Shown here piece after piece: positions 21,200-32,755 of a DNA stretch of 64,000 nucleotides. The stretch lies in assembly GCA_030180135.1 (NCBI GenBank), contig CM058233.1, positions 101,020,994 through 101,084,993 on the forward strand, given 5' to 3'. How positions within the stretch are numbered: position 1 is the stretch's first letter; each line of letters begins with the position of its first letter. This DNA is from Orychophragmus violaceus (Eukaryota; Streptophyta; Magnoliopsida; Brassicales; Brassicaceae). The position numbers were made by a program, and so were the translations under genes. The notes beneath the pieces are model-generated. The model was not told the DNA's origin. It searched no databases and saw nothing but the letters and a program-made list of their open reading frames with translations.

Positions 21200-22138
21200 A
21201 TGGACAAGCTGAACGGATCAAATTTCTTGACTTGGTCGCGGAACCTGAGGCTTGTCCTCAGGCAGGAGAGAAAGGACTATGTCCTTGAGAGAGCTCTCCC
21301 CGTGAGGATCAGGTCCAATGCCTCTCATGCAGTATATGATGCTTGGAATAAGCATTATAATGATGCGGTAGATGTGCGTGATCTGATATTGACTACCATG
21401 GACTCTGACTTGCGGGAGCAATATGAGAACATGGAGTCGCCAATAGAGATGATCAGCAGCCTGAAATTGAAATTTCAGGAGCAGATAAGAGTGGAGAGAT
21501 ACCGGTTGGTTAAGTCTCTCACTAGCTGCAAGCTACCAAATGATAATCCGGTGAGTCCTCATGTCAGTAAAATGATAGGTTATATTGATAACCTGAGGAA
21601 ACTGGATTATCCAGTTGGCCAAGAATTGGCAACTGAGATCATTCTGCAGTCACTGCCGTCAAGCTATGATAAGTTCGTAAGGAACTATATCAAGAAAGGC
21701 TTAACGAAGACGTTGACTGAACTGCATGATATGCTCAAAACGGTTGAGCCAAACGTGAAGGGTAGGTTTATTGAACCTAGTATCGACAAGGGTGAAGACA
21801 AAGTTGTCCAGATTTTGAATCATGGCAAGCGCGTGTCTTCCGAGCCCAAGTCAGATACCTCTTACGTTGGTAAGTGCTGCTACTGTAAAGAGATAGGGCA
21901 TTGGAAGAGAGATTGCATAAAATTCATGGAAGATGATGAGGAGTTGAAGTTGATGTATGAGACTACTTCCTCAGGTATTCATGTTGTTACTTCAAGTTCT
22001 ACCTTGCAGGTATTGGATACTAGTTGTGGCACTGATATTTGTTATAATATGCAGAGCCTAAGCAACAGTAGAACGTTGAAGGAAGGGCAAGTAAAACTGC
22101 ATGTCTGGAAGGAGCTATGGAAGCTGCCTCAGTCATAG
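21200..22138 (+). pseudogene. Copia gag with truncated protease
   Basis: The 312-residue frame starts MDKLNGSNFLTWSRNL, the usual opening of plant copia gag (UBN2-type). A CCHC zinc knuckle is present at about residues 227-240 (CCYCKEIGHWKRDC, pattern CX2CX4HX4C). It then enters the protease region, with LDTSCGTDICYNMQ in place of the usual DTG/DSG site, and ends prematurely soon afterwards. Gag itself looks complete and could still form particles. Protease, integrase and RT are not expressed from this frame. Confidence 0.85.
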
Positions 22139-24400
22139 GGTTTTCACTTGTAGATGCCTTCAAAGGCTTGGTTTTGTATTAAGTAATTGCTACAATGTAC
22201 CTGCTTTAAGCAGAGTTGTATTTCATTTTCTTGTAAGAATTTGAATGTTTTCATTTTGATAAAAGGCAAGTTTTGTTCTTTTGATCTTAATGAAATATTA
22301 ATTGTAGCACCCTATTCAAGGAATGGGTTTTATATCTTAAACCAAAGAATGCCTAAATATAACATAAATACCAAATTGGTTTAAATCTGATGAATTAAAC
22401 CTGATTTTCTTGGCATAAATGTCTTGGTCACAGAGAGTAAGTCGGATTCAGAAATCCCATAGTTATGAACTGTTGGGCTCATTTGAATGAAATTCTCATG
22501 AGACTTGAATTCTGCTTACTAGACCAAAAGACAAAGGGCCCATCTTAGCCGAGCTAGAGAAAGGCCCAAAGGCTTGTTGGAGATTGAACATACTCATGTA
22601 TGTGGTCCGATGAGCAGTAATGCCAGAGAAAATTTTCTATACTTCATTGTCTCGACTGATTAATTCAGTGAGTAAGACTGTGTTCATCTGATGAGACACA
22701 AGAAGGAATTCTTTGACATGGTCGAAAGAGTTCTAGAATGAGGTATAGAATGTGAGTGACAGAAGTATTGAGACTCTGGATTAGATCCAAGTGAGAATAC
22801 TTAAGTCATAGATGGTGTGATCATCTGATTGAGTGTGAAGTCGTTTCACAGCTCATTTCTCCTGAAAACCTGGAGGTGTTTCTGTGAGAAAGAATCAGAT
22901 CTTAACGGAAATGATTAAAGATGAGTCACACGAATCTTCCATGATATTTTAAGAATAACGCTCTAAAATATCTAAGTTTACGCTAAAATAGTTCCACCAA
23001 TATCAGTTGAAAGACACCACGTAAATGTGGATTGGAATCGATCCAAATTCGTCTTTACTGAGTATTTGTAGTTGTGTTGCTTCGCTGGTTGTCCTAGGGA
23101 AACAAAGGCTTGTTACTTTTACGTCCATTCTGTTTTCTAAGAAGGGAAGTTACTTTTTCAAGAAGAACAGTGGGAGTAAAAGTGTAACTCGAAGAAATTC
23201 GACAAATACAGGTGGCTGCTTAACCTGTTGAGGGAGAGCAGCGGATGGATTTACAGATTTCTGTAGAATCTACACCTGTGGAGCCTGAAGTTCGCAGAAA
23301 TGAAAGAATCAATCACTAATCCGAGAGTGAATTCTCATCATTAGTTGAACTTGATGATCATTGAAAGTTCGCATGATCTGATGATCATTGAAAGCGACGA
23401 ACCTGCGAAATTCAAAGAAGCGAATGTGAGCCCAGACTCCGAAAAATTACACTAAGTGTAAGTTAGCTTCATTGATCCATTCATGGATGGAAACAAACAC
23501 GTCGGAGTTGGAATCTTCGTTCTGTTGAAGTAGTCAAGGTTTTTGACTTGAACAGGAACGAAGAGGAAATGTGCGTTTACTAACAGATTAGTGGGAGCAA
23601 TATTGCATTTCTCATAGTATATGTCGATGACATACTGATTCTCGGACATAACGTCCCAATGCTGCAGTCGGTAAAGGACTGGCTTGGGAGTTGGTTTTGT
23701 GTTTGACATGGGTAAAGCCACGAAAGTCTTGGATTCTGGATCCAAAGATAGAGATCCAGAAAAGCTGGTAGGACAAAGTCAGGATTCTTAAATTGACAAA
23801 GTCCTACACATTTTCAGCATTCCAAGAAGGGTTTTTAGCCAATGTCACATGGCAATACGTTAAGCAAGAAGCAGTGTCCTACGATAACTGCTGAGCTTGA
23901 ATGCATGGATAGGATTCATATGCGACGGCAATTGGATCTATCATGTATGCCATGACACGTACTTGTTTTGATGTTGCTTTAATGTTAAGCAAGACAAGTA
24001 AAGACCAGTCAAATCCAGCAAAGAATCACTGGATTGCCGTAAAGGATATTCTGAAGTATTTGAGGAATACTTAAGATAAGTTCTTTAGGTAAAAGAGAAA
24101 GTGAGGTGCTACAAGTCGATAGAGTCTGAAAGGCAAGTTTCCAACAGACAAAGATGATTTCCGGTCACAGTCCGGTTATATCTTGTGTTTGTCTGGCGGT
24201 GCACGGCACTGTTGCTGACTCCATGACTTAAGCTGAACATTTCGCAGCTTGGGAAGCGGCGAAAGAGGTTGTTTGGAAAGAAAAAGTTCATCACTGAACT
24301 TGATGTGATTCCCAGCATAGATGAGACTAGCTGCACATCAAAGATCCAAACACCTTGTGGATAGGTATAACCTATTCCGTGAGATAAATGACAGAGATGT
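22139..24400 (+). pseudogene. Copia pol remnants
   Basis: No frame is open, but fragments are recognisable in different frames. Near 23617-23645 the reverse transcriptase motif YVDDILIL can be read. Near 24235-24350 a piece resembling the RNase H end (AAWEAAKEVVWK-like) is seen. Short stretches of integrase/RT linker may survive, but most of the domain is deleted. With almost identical LTRs, the decay predates the last transposition. Confidence 0.65.
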
Positions 24401-24442
24401 TAAGTAGATCAGCAAGTTTCATCAAATGAGAACGTTGCTAAT

Positions 24443-24690
24443 CTATTAACGAAGCCACTCCTTAGGCCTAAGCACGAGTCACGGACTGTTGCTGTAGGAT
24501 AAGTGAAATTAAGATGTAATCTTGATTTCAGTGGGAGTTAGTAAAGGGCTTTATTTAGTTATTGATCTATTAACGAAGCCACTCCTTAAGCCTAAGCACG
24601 AGTCGCGGACTGTTGCTGTAGGATAAGTGAAATTAAGATGTAGTCTTGATTTCAGTGGGAGTTAGTAAAGGGCTTTATTTAATTATTGAT
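24443..24690 (+). repeat. Tandem duplication of about 124 bp in copia 3' region
   Basis: Two adjacent copies begin with ctattaacgaagccactcc (24443 and about 24567) and differ at a handful of bases (for example gtcacgg versus gtcgcgg). They lie in the non-coding 3' region of the copia element. Confidence 0.85.
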
Positions 24691-25481
24691 ATGTTCTTGT
24701 AAAACATTTTATGTTTAATGAAATTATTATTTTAAGATTATTTTAACTGTGATGAAATAATCGTTCCAAAGTGATAAAAACCATTTTATAGGTCATCGAA
24801 GTAAGTGACTTGATCCTGAGTCATCAAAGTCATTTAGCTTGATCATGAGACCCTATATTTGATAGATGGCTTATATCATCCTGTCCCTAGTCGAAGGTTG
24901 TTGAAATTGGAACACCAACAACCGTGTGAGACTAGATTGGTACGTGACTTATGACAAAGTCTCAGTGTGTCATAGATGCGCGGCATCAAAGTCAGTACAT
25001 AGGTGTATGTTGGGGAACATACGACCGGACATGACCCGCTTATGAGAACTCTTCAGGATATTTATATCTGTGTCATAAGAGATTCTCACTACGACTATAG
25101 AGTATAGTCCTTAGACCTGAGTTCGCATACATGTGACTGCACATGGAGTGATACACTTTGATCATTGTCTAACGCTATCGTTATGCGATAGTTATAAGGA
25201 CCTTGTTTGGGTGTATAATGAAATGAGTAGTTTACAGTGATGGAACAAGACGGGATTTGTCCCTCCAATATAAATGGAGTGAATATCTCTAGGCCAATCG
25301 GAGATTTGAATACTGGAAAATGCATGGCCATGCTCAAACGGACTGTCCCGAGTCGTTTGGATTGTCAGTATCAAATCAGAGTTCGATGAACAAGATTAGG
25401 CTTTATAAGGATGACACTAATCTTGCCTTATGACTAATCGAGATATTGAGACGAAAGGGATTATGAATACAGAGATTCCAG

Positions 25482-25495
25482 TACAAGTGGGAGAT
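25482..25495 (+). promoter_or_regulatory. Copia polypurine tract
   Basis: CAAGTGGGAGAT immediately precedes the 3' LTR and is the expected plus-strand primer. Confidence 0.8.
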
Positions 25496-26177
25496 TGTTG
25501 GAATTATGTCCAGTAATCTCTGTACTGTCTCTAGAAAGTAAGAGTATGTCAATGATCAGACATAAGTCATATGATACTGGGGGTCATGATGGCTTGCTAG
25601 AGTCCGCTCATGATCTATAAGTCTTGGACTTATTGCCTTTATTATATGATCCCATATGGGTCACACGCCTAAGCCAACAGGAAAATGTGTAGGAACGGTT
25701 TAGCAGAAGTGCGGTAAAAGTGCTAGGCATTTACTGTACTTAGAGAGAGAATAAATGAGTTTGGCCGCTGTGTGTCGATCGATACACAAGGAGTGTCGAT
25801 CGACACAGTGCGCGAACGTCGACGAGTTATTTGGTATTTGGGCCAAATGGCCCAAACGGAACCGGACAAGTTTTATAAATATAAAACTCGAGTCTGTGTT
25901 CCTCTCTAACCCAAATCTGAGCCGTCAACTCTCTCTCTCTCCTGCGCCTCCCTCCTTGTGGCCTAGCAGCCTTCTTCCTGCCTGGTGTGCGTGTGTGAAC
26001 CTCTGGAGGAGTTATCTCTCGGTGGCTCTCTGATCTCTGATATACCATCTCTTTCCGCTGCATAAACAGGTATAAGGTGAGATCTACTTTGTTTCTATTC
26101 AAGAGAACCTAGATCCATATGTTTAGGACTGTTTAATCTGAAGAACTGAATCAGGATTAACCCCAAACATTCCTACA
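25496..26177 (+). repeat. 3' LTR of copia element
   Basis: It has the same length and ends as the 5' LTR and one visible difference. The palindrome pair is at 25772-25806 and the TATA-like motif at 25872-25887. Confidence 0.95.
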
Positions 26178-26400
26178 GAGGTCACCGAAAGACTGAAACA
26201 TGGCGGAAGGAGGAAGCAAAACCACCAAGACCAGACACGGAGTAGATCCACCATGGATGAAGCGCGAGAAGAGTGCGGAAAAGAGAAGGGCGGGAGCCCT
26301 CTCACGGCGAGAGGCACCGGAAAGGTGGTCAGAAAAGAAGAAAAGGTGTCTACAAGTAGAGAGAAAAAATTAGAGAGAGAAAGTGTGTGTGTGTTTTTTT
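26178..26400 (-). repeat. GC-rich retroposon-like sequence, right part
   Basis: This is the continuation of the block at 18052-18694, separated from it by the copia element and its GAGGT duplication. It grades into a purine-rich stretch ending in (GT)n near 26385-26396. The outer boundary is uncertain. Confidence 0.4.
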
Positions 26401-26502
26401 GAGTCGCGAGACACACAATTTTATATGAATAAACTCTCAAAATAAAACACCGACCACCATTTCTTATATACATAAAAAAATAGCTGAACTGATGTAAATT
26501 AA

Positions 26503-26737
26503 GGATCCGATTGGTGAACAAAAACGGAACGGTAAAATTAGCGGTTAGCGGAAGTGGTAAGCGGTTGAATAGTGCAAAGCTGTAAGTTAAAGTTGTTAGC
26601 GAAAGCTGTTAGAGAAAGCGGTAACAAAAAGCTGAGAGTAACCGTTTTTACTGTAGCTTTTAAAACGTTTTCGTGATTGGTAACAAACAAAGCGGTATAC
26701 CTCTAACGCTTTTACTATAGCGTTACCAATCGGACCC
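26503..26737. mobile_element. hAT-like MITE
   Basis: The 235-bp segment has inverted ends GGATCCGATTGGT and ACCAATCGGACCC, with flanking 8-mers TAAATTAA and TAAATGGA (six of eight match), as for a slightly decayed hAT duplication. The interior contains repeated gcggt/aacgc blocks and no ORF. Confidence 0.6.
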
Positions 26738-26745
26738 TAAATGGA

Positions 26746-27221
26746 ATTGATTATGGTCTATATGTGTAGTATAAGTGAATGAATAAGACATTTAGTTTCA
26801 AAGATTATGTCTCAAGCTATTTTACAGGTAGTTCAACTCGTCATATGAGGTTAAAGCGTGAATTTATTTATATATATCCAGGTTTGAATGATCTCTCTAT
26901 GATAAAAGTATAATGCTCACATTCACCGTTGCAACTACACATAACACAACATGAAATAGTGGATCCATTTAATTGAGAACTGAATCGGCTTTAGATCAAT
27001 TGGTTGTATTATTTTGGAATCGATGTGCCGGGTTGAACGTTTTCAAATTGAATGTGCAAGTTTTCTTTATACTTGTAATCGGATCATATTGGTTACACTT
27101 TCGAGGATAATCCCTGGTAGTATAAAAATGTCAATGCTGAATCATATATATTCCTATTTGTTTTAAAAGAGAAAATTTGTTATAATATTAATATATAAAC
27201 AGATTATCCGTTGGAAAGCTT
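26746..27221. other. Intergenic DNA, no feature seen
   Basis: AT-rich sequence without open frames, repeats or recognisable element ends. Confidence 0.5.
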
Positions 27222-27231
27222 AATTAAATAT

Positions 27232-28327
27232 GGGAAAAATGCCATAAAAAGCCTGAACTTTTCCATTCTGGCCAAAAAATACCTGGATTGTATTACTGGC
27301 CAAACAATACCTCATCTATTGTTGACTTTCTTAAATACTACAAAAGTCTGAGTTGACTCGGCCAAATTAGCACGCCGTTATCGGACATAACAGAATCTTT
27401 AGAAGGCGTTAATTACTCAGTTTACTATTCCGTTTAAACAAAACTACGTCGTATTTATAATTGTCAGAAATTAAAAAAATTACCCACAACACGGGCTCGA
27501 ACTAGTGTCTCGTTCGAAATGGGGACGGTTTATTGCCACTGAGATAGTGTCTTTTCTTAAATTAATGATCAACACTAATTGTATTAGAAGCGTTATGTAG
27601 GTCGTCTTCTTTAAAGCCCCAAATTCCCAATCCAGCAAACCCTAAATTCCGTAAAATCAGTTCGAGTTTCTTCTCTCTAGCTCCCTTGACGAAGCTTAAC
27701 TCTCAGAGATGTGTTCAAAAACAGAGGATGAATGTGTGAACACATTCGAAATAAGAGGTTTTCCATCGAAGTATGTCTGCGGTTTGAGCTTTCGATTTGA
27801 GATATCGATTTGGGATTAATCGCACTTAGGGTTCCTGTCCTCGCCATCACAGGTATGAGCTTTCGATTTGAGAAATCGATTTGGGATTAATCGCACTTAG
27901 GGTTCCTGTTTCCTGGTTTGGGGATTTATTTATTTAAACCAACGAGCTACTTGGAGCGGTTAAAGGTATTTAGTGTTGAGCATTAATCGATTAAAAGCCA
28001 CTCTCTCAGTGGCGATAAACCCATCCCCCACTTCATACGGACCCTAGTTCAAGCATGTGTTGTTGTGTTTTTTTAGTTTCTGTCTTAATCAAAACCTTAG
28101 ATCAAAACGACGTAGTTTTGTTTAAACGGAATAGTAAACTGAGTAATTAACGCTTTCTAAAGATTCTGTTATGTCCGATAACGGCGTGCTAATTTGGCCG
28201 AGTCAACTCAGACTTTTGTAATATTTAAGAAAATCAACAATAGGTGAGGTATTTTTTGGCTAGCAATACAATCCGGGTATTTTTTGGCCAGAATGAAAAA
28301 ATTCAGGCTTTATTTGGCATTTTTCCC
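27232..28327. mobile_element. Non-autonomous Mutator-like element with long TIRs
   Basis: The 1096-bp element begins GGGAAAAATGCC and ends with its complement. A 10-base direct repeat AATTAAATAT flanks it (27222-27231, 28328-28337), fitting the 9-11-bp duplication of Mutator-like elements. The inverted repeats stay alignable for roughly 340 bp per side, with scattered differences. The central part holds two copies of a block of about 55 bp beginning gagctttcgatttgag (27787 and 27855) and a short open stretch at about 27709-27780. No transposase is present. Confidence 0.88.
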
Positions 28328-28495
28328 AATTAAATATAAATTCAGTGATACTTGGAATGTCAGATTGCAGATTCAGAGTATAATCGTTTAATAAGTTAAT
28401 GTCAATGCTCGATTGGTTGATTGAGAACATATAAAACTGTTGGGTGGTTATTAGATCACTTAGAAAATTTAATAAATGGTAACCGAAACTAATAA

Positions 28496-28854
28496 GGGTA
28501 AATCGCATAAATGACACAAAAAACATGCATTGTCACAAATATAACAACAAGGAGGAAAAATCATAAAAATAGCATTTATTAAAGGGATAAGACCAAATTA
28601 ATACTAACCATAAAGCTTAAATACTAAACTCTAAACCCTAAATATTAAACACTATATTCTAAATAATAAACACTAACCCTAAATACTAAACCCTAAATAA
28701 TAAACCTTAAACCCTAAATAATTAACTCTAAACCCTAAATTATATAATATTATAAAAGTCTTTGTAATCAAAATAATGGTAAAAATATGAATTATTTTCC
28801 TTGATGCTATATTTATGATAAGGTATGTTTTTGTGTTATTTTATGCATTTTCTC
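28496..28854. mobile_element. Mutator-like MITE with telomere-like core
   Basis: Inverted ends of about 60 bp (starting GGGTAAATCGCATAAATGACAC and ending in a complementary TTATGCATTTTCTC) bound a core rich in CCCTAAA-like repeats with variants (28620-28740). The flanks AACTAATAA and AACTAACTA resemble a decayed 9-bp duplication. Confidence 0.6.
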
Positions 28855-28995
28855 AACTAACTAATAACGATAGTGATATATAAACTATTGACAATTTATT
28901 GTAAGGCCTCATTATAAAACGATTATATTAATGTTTTAAAAGTATACGCAGATTATCATTAACCTTGAGTTGCCGAAAAGTTTGGGATATTCATG

Positions 28996-28997
<2 letters not shown>

Positions 28998-29033
<36 letters not shown>
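28998..29033. repeat. T run, 36 bases
   Basis: An uninterrupted run of 36 T lies between gatattcatgaa on the left and gaatcaaagatattcatattcatattcatgaa on the right. The repeated gatattcat could be a target duplication of a minute poly(A)-only retroposon insertion in the minus direction. Confidence 0.5.
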
Positions 29034-29034
<1 letters not shown>

Positions 29035-29192
29035 AATCAAAGATATTCATATTCATATTCATGAATTTTAACTATGACTCATACGAATATGTAAGAATTA
29101 ACAATCAGCAAGCAATTAAGTATGTTTACATGTTTGAATTTATAGAGAAATCTTGGTACCATATTCTGATCTACGCTTTGAATGTGCAGTGT

Positions 29193-29316
29193 ACACCTGT
29201 ACTTTATTATGTCTGTCATGTTGAATTGGTAAGCCATTCATAATTTAGATAACTGCACACCTGTACTTTATCATGTCTGTCATGTTGAAGTGGTAAGCCA
29301 TTCATAATTTAGATAA
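29193..29316 (+). repeat. Two-copy 64-bp tandem repeat
   Basis: The unit starting acacctgtactttat occurs at 29193 and 29257 with a few differences. No function is apparent. Confidence 0.85.
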
Positions 29317-29318
29317 GA

Positions 29319-29363
29319 CTAGTTTTCTGATTAGATTCAAAAAATTTAATTGATATTCGATAA

Positions 29364-29410
<47 letters not shown>

Positions 29411-30791
29411 ATTTTAAATTATATTTTAATTAAATTAATTTATAATAAATTATTATATCTTTATATTAATTGAAAAGTGCTTTTGGTTTTATATTCATTC
29501 TCAAAATAATTAATTACTATTTTACCATTAATAAAATTAGAGTAATTATTGTTTTAACTTTAATTTATATTAATGATTTATTATGTTTTTTAATTTTATT
29601 TTGAAGATATACATAACCTTTAATAAAAATAAAAAGTAAGATGAGATGATAAATATGAAGAATTTATAAAGATTTTTAATTTTATTTTAGAGATATATAA
29701 TCTTCAATAAAAAATAAAAAATAAAAAATAAAATGATAAATATGAAAATGTTTATGAATATTTTAAATATCAATAAATATTTTTTTTGAATTTTACATAG
29801 TAAATTCGTATTATTATATATATATATAATATTTTAAATAAAATATGTATATATTAATTTTTATACATAAAATATATAATTACAATTTATTTTATTAATA
29901 TTAATTTTATTTATAATAAATTATAAAATATCTTATTAAATATAACAATGTATGTATATTTAATTATAAATAGTTTAATATAGATTTTTATAATATTATT
30001 ATTGTTGTTAAATTAATTTAATAATTTTTATTTTTAAAAAATTATGTTTAATAATATTTATGTTCGCAATGATACTAATTTTACTAAAAAATCGGCAATA
30101 TACCAAAAAAAACACCTAATGATTGAGTTTTGGACACGTGGGAAGAAAGTAAACATCAATGACACGTGGACGTATAACGTTTCGGCCAAGCTAAAAGTTC
30201 ATTTCATCGTCATTAGATCTTTAAACAACTTTAAATGAATAGAATAATTACTTAATCCTATAAATCGCTTTCATCCGACAGAGTCAACCAATACATGAGG
30301 AGTTACGACGACTTAGTATTCAAATATTAAACTAAATCAACTTTCAACTCTTAAGTTTAAATAAGATAATCTTATGGATAGGATAGCATTATTCATTTCT
30401 TTAATTAGTGGCTCCAATCGTCGGAACAGAAAGTAGTACATCTTTTTTTTCACTCTCTTGTTCTCCACTGTGGACTTATGTCATCAACTCAATATCCATT
30501 TTTTTACAGAATTTATCTCTGTAAATACACGCAAGCACAATCAAATTTTGCAACTAACACAAGACTGGAGACTTTTTTTATGTAAATTAGATACCGATGA
30601 CGAAGTATTTATCAATCATTATACGTTAAATAATGAAAATATATGAGTCGTCATAGTGTGCAACATACATAAGACTTTTACTCCAAGCAGTGTTGTGTAA
30701 TCATGTATGACGTAGATTATTACAAGGATGATTTTCTTTTGTATTTCAACTAGGCCCACCTAAGAAACGGGAGAAAGAGGTGGTGGACAAT
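29319..30791. other. Very AT-rich intergenic DNA
   Basis: Mostly A/T, with a (TA)n tract at about 29367-29408 and other TA-rich stretches. No convincing ORF or element ends were found. Confidence 0.6.
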
Positions 30792-31077
30792 GGATAATGC
30801 AAAAATTAAGTGTGGTGGAAGGATGACCAAAAAATTAGTTTTGACCAATTAACTAGTTTCATTGTAGTCTATTTTGCCCTTATAAGAGAGAGATCATGTG
30901 GCAAACGTGAAAGGTGAAAATTTGTACGCCCTACTATTAAATGTTTATGACCCCCACTTGGTAAGAGAATAATTGTGTGGGTCCATATTTATTAAATGTT
31001 TATTTTTTCTAAATGAAATAATAAAATATATCAAAATAAAATAAAATTTATTGTAGTTAAAATTTTTGGGGGAGGAT

Positions 31078-31400
31078 ATAGGGTTTAGGGTTTAGAGTTT
31101 GGGGTTAGGGTTTAGGGTTAAGGGGATAGGTTTTGTGTTTAGGGTTAGGGTTTAAAGTTTAGGGGTTAGGGTTTAGGGTTTAGTATTTAGGCTTTGGGGT
31201 TTAGGGTTTATGGTTGTAGGGGTTAGGGTTTATACTCTAAACCCTAAACGCCTAAACCCTAACCCCTAAACTCTAAACCCTAACCCCAAACCCTAAACCC
31301 TAACCCCTAACCCTAAACCCTAAACCCTAAACTCTAAACCCTAACCCCAAACCCTAAACCCTAACCCCAAACCCTAAACCCTAACCCCAAAAATGAAACC
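31078..31400. repeat. Inverted pair of telomere-like tracts
   Basis: About 140 bp of TTTAGGG-type repeats and variants (31078-31220) are followed by about 165 bp of CCCTAAA-type repeats in the opposite sense (from about 31237). The two halves are complementary over much of their length and could form a large hairpin. Plant telomere units are TTTAGGG, but many copies here are degenerate, so this is an interstitial tract and not a chromosome end. Confidence 0.85.
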
Positions 31401-31460
31401 CTAATCTCTAAACCCCAAATTAACACAAGTATCATTCACTTATTAACATGATAACTTAAC

Positions 31461-31661
31461 GTTAACTTAGTTAACACTATTATCGGTTATTTGTTAACAT
31501 AGGGATACAAAGTTAACAAGTAAACTTTGTGTTAACGCGGTTAAATTGTTAACATCATTACCTTGTTAACATGGTAACTTAATGTTAACGTGTTAACTTT
31601 GTGTTAACGCGGTTAAATTGTTAACATCATTATATTGTTAACATAATTACTTAAAGTTAAC
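31461..31661. repeat. Cluster of 13 GTTAAC palindromes
   Basis: Thirteen GTTAAC hexamers occur in 201 bases. Part of this comes from a tandem duplication of about 72 bp (blocks beginning actttgtgttaacgcgg), but the hexamer is also dense outside it. It sits directly beside the telomeric inverted repeat. Confidence 0.85.
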
Positions 31662-31834
31662 TTGTTTCGTATCCTGTTCCTTACTTCTCTCTCCTCTCCG
31701 TCTCTCTCTCTCTCCCCACACTTCATCTTCTTCTTCATTTTCTTCTTTTTCTTCAGATATTTTTGTCTGATTTTTTTCTTTTTCATCTTGTTCTTTTTTC
31801 TTCTGTTTTTTATCTTCTGTTTTTATATTTTTAT

Positions 31835-31871
31835 TTCTTCTTCTTCTTCTTCTTCTTCTTCTTCTTCTTCT
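31835..31871 (+). repeat. (TTC)n microsatellite
   Basis: About twelve TTC units lie in a longer pyrimidine-rich region (31680-31875). The minus-strand reading gives an Arg run that is not a real protein. Confidence 0.9.
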
Positions 31872-32120
31872 CCCCGATTTTTCGTTGGAAGTCTGAAACA
31901 CATTTAAGAAAGAGAAAAAATGTTTAGGAAAGAGAAAAAATGATTTTGTAATTGTGATGAAAAGATAGGGGTATAATAGATTTTTTTAAAGTAAATAGTG
32001 TAGGTGAATAGTGTACCATGTGAGAGAACTAATTTTCTCATTATCCCTTGCTATACACTCATATTTCCCCCTAAGAAACCCATTCTTATCCCACATATAT
32101 GACGAGATGCACATAGCTTT

Positions 32121-32739
32121 TTTTTTAACACTGGTTATCATAAAAAGCTCGAAGGCCAAAACAGTAAAGCCCAACAAAGATTACAGACATAAACAAAAAA
32201 TACGAGGCCCAATTTGCCACAGGACACGAAAACATGCCACGAATGTGATAGACCGAGACACGTGTGCAACGAGGAGAACCGCCGGCATGCAAACTCCAAA
32301 GACAGAAGAGGATGCGTCACCGGAGTACACGACACGCTCGTCGCCGTTTGCCAAAGGCTACCCTGCCGATTAACCAACTCCACCAAAAGAGGCGCCAAAC
32401 CTACGAACAGATGGAGGAGAGAAACTGCTCTGCCATCCCGCCAATCTCCACTGATTCCGTGGAGGCTTATCGCCGGTCGAGATGCCCAGAGGAGGGGTGT
32501 GACCATCACCACCGTGGAGAAGAGACCGAAAATCCGGTAAACCGGAGACTATCGAAACGGATCGAAGATCCGTAGTTATTAAAAGCACACAACATAGAAT
32601 AACTAAAAAGGAACATAACCGCAAATCATCTCTTGAAAAATTCCTTCTGAAAGATTGAATTAGTGAAGAAGGAATAGAGCAGAGAGAAACTTTCTCTCTC
32701 TAGACGAGAGAAACCAAACTTTCCCATTCAATGAACACC
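32121..32739 (-). mobile_element. Non-autonomous LINE-derived retroposon
   Basis: A 619-bp insertion is flanked by the 16-bp duplication AGATGCACATAGCTTT (32105-32120 and 32740-32755) and has a T run at its left end, so it is a minus-strand retroposon with a poly(A) tail. The 5' side is a pyrimidine-rich leader (ttctctc blocks), then a GC-rich body, then a T-rich 3' end reading CTTTTTATGATAACCAGTG before the tail. No reverse transcriptase is encoded. It may be a LINE internal-deletion derivative or a long SINE. Confidence 0.75.
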
Positions 32740-32755
32740 AGATGCACATAGCTTT

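Larger units (their letters stand above)
18695..26177 (+). mobile_element. Young non-autonomous Ty1/copia retrotransposon
   Basis: The 7483-bp element has two 682-bp LTRs (TGTTGG...CCTACA), the 5-bp duplication GAGGT (18690-18694 and 26178-26182), an initiator-Met primer site and a polypurine tract. By direct reading the LTRs differ at one position (A at about 19056, G at about 25857). The gag frame is truncated within the protease and pol survives only as short, frameshifted remnants, so it must have been copied by another element's enzymes. Confidence 0.93.
30792..32047. mobile_element. Candidate Mutator-like element with telomeric inverted repeat
   Basis: Similar ends read in from each side (GGATAATGCAAAAATTA on the left, GGATAATGAGAAAATTA from the right), and a second matching block follows on both sides (AGGGCAAAATAGAC versus GGGGTATAATAGAT). 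Between them lie the telomeric inverted repeat and the GTTAAC array. I found no clear target duplication, so the element call is tentative. Confidence 0.4.

Noticed and set aside
23452..25374. Minus-strand ORFs inside the copia 3' region
   Set aside because: They are antisense to pol remnants and non-coding sequence and have no recognisable domains.
27490..27560. tRNA-like GGCTCGAAC sequence in the Mutator-like TIR
   Set aside because: It resembles a B box, but no cloverleaf or A box fits, and the segment is part of the inverted repeat.
31078..31400. True telomere or chromosome end
   Set aside because: Repeats are degenerate, inverted and flanked by ordinary sequence on both sides.
31647..31907. 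ORFs on both strands with Arg or Ser/Phe runs
   Set aside because: They are produced by the (TTC)n microsatellite and pyrimidine-rich sequence.
32138..32624. Several overlapping ORFs on both strands
   Set aside because: They come from the GC-rich body of a non-coding retroposon with few stop codons by composition.
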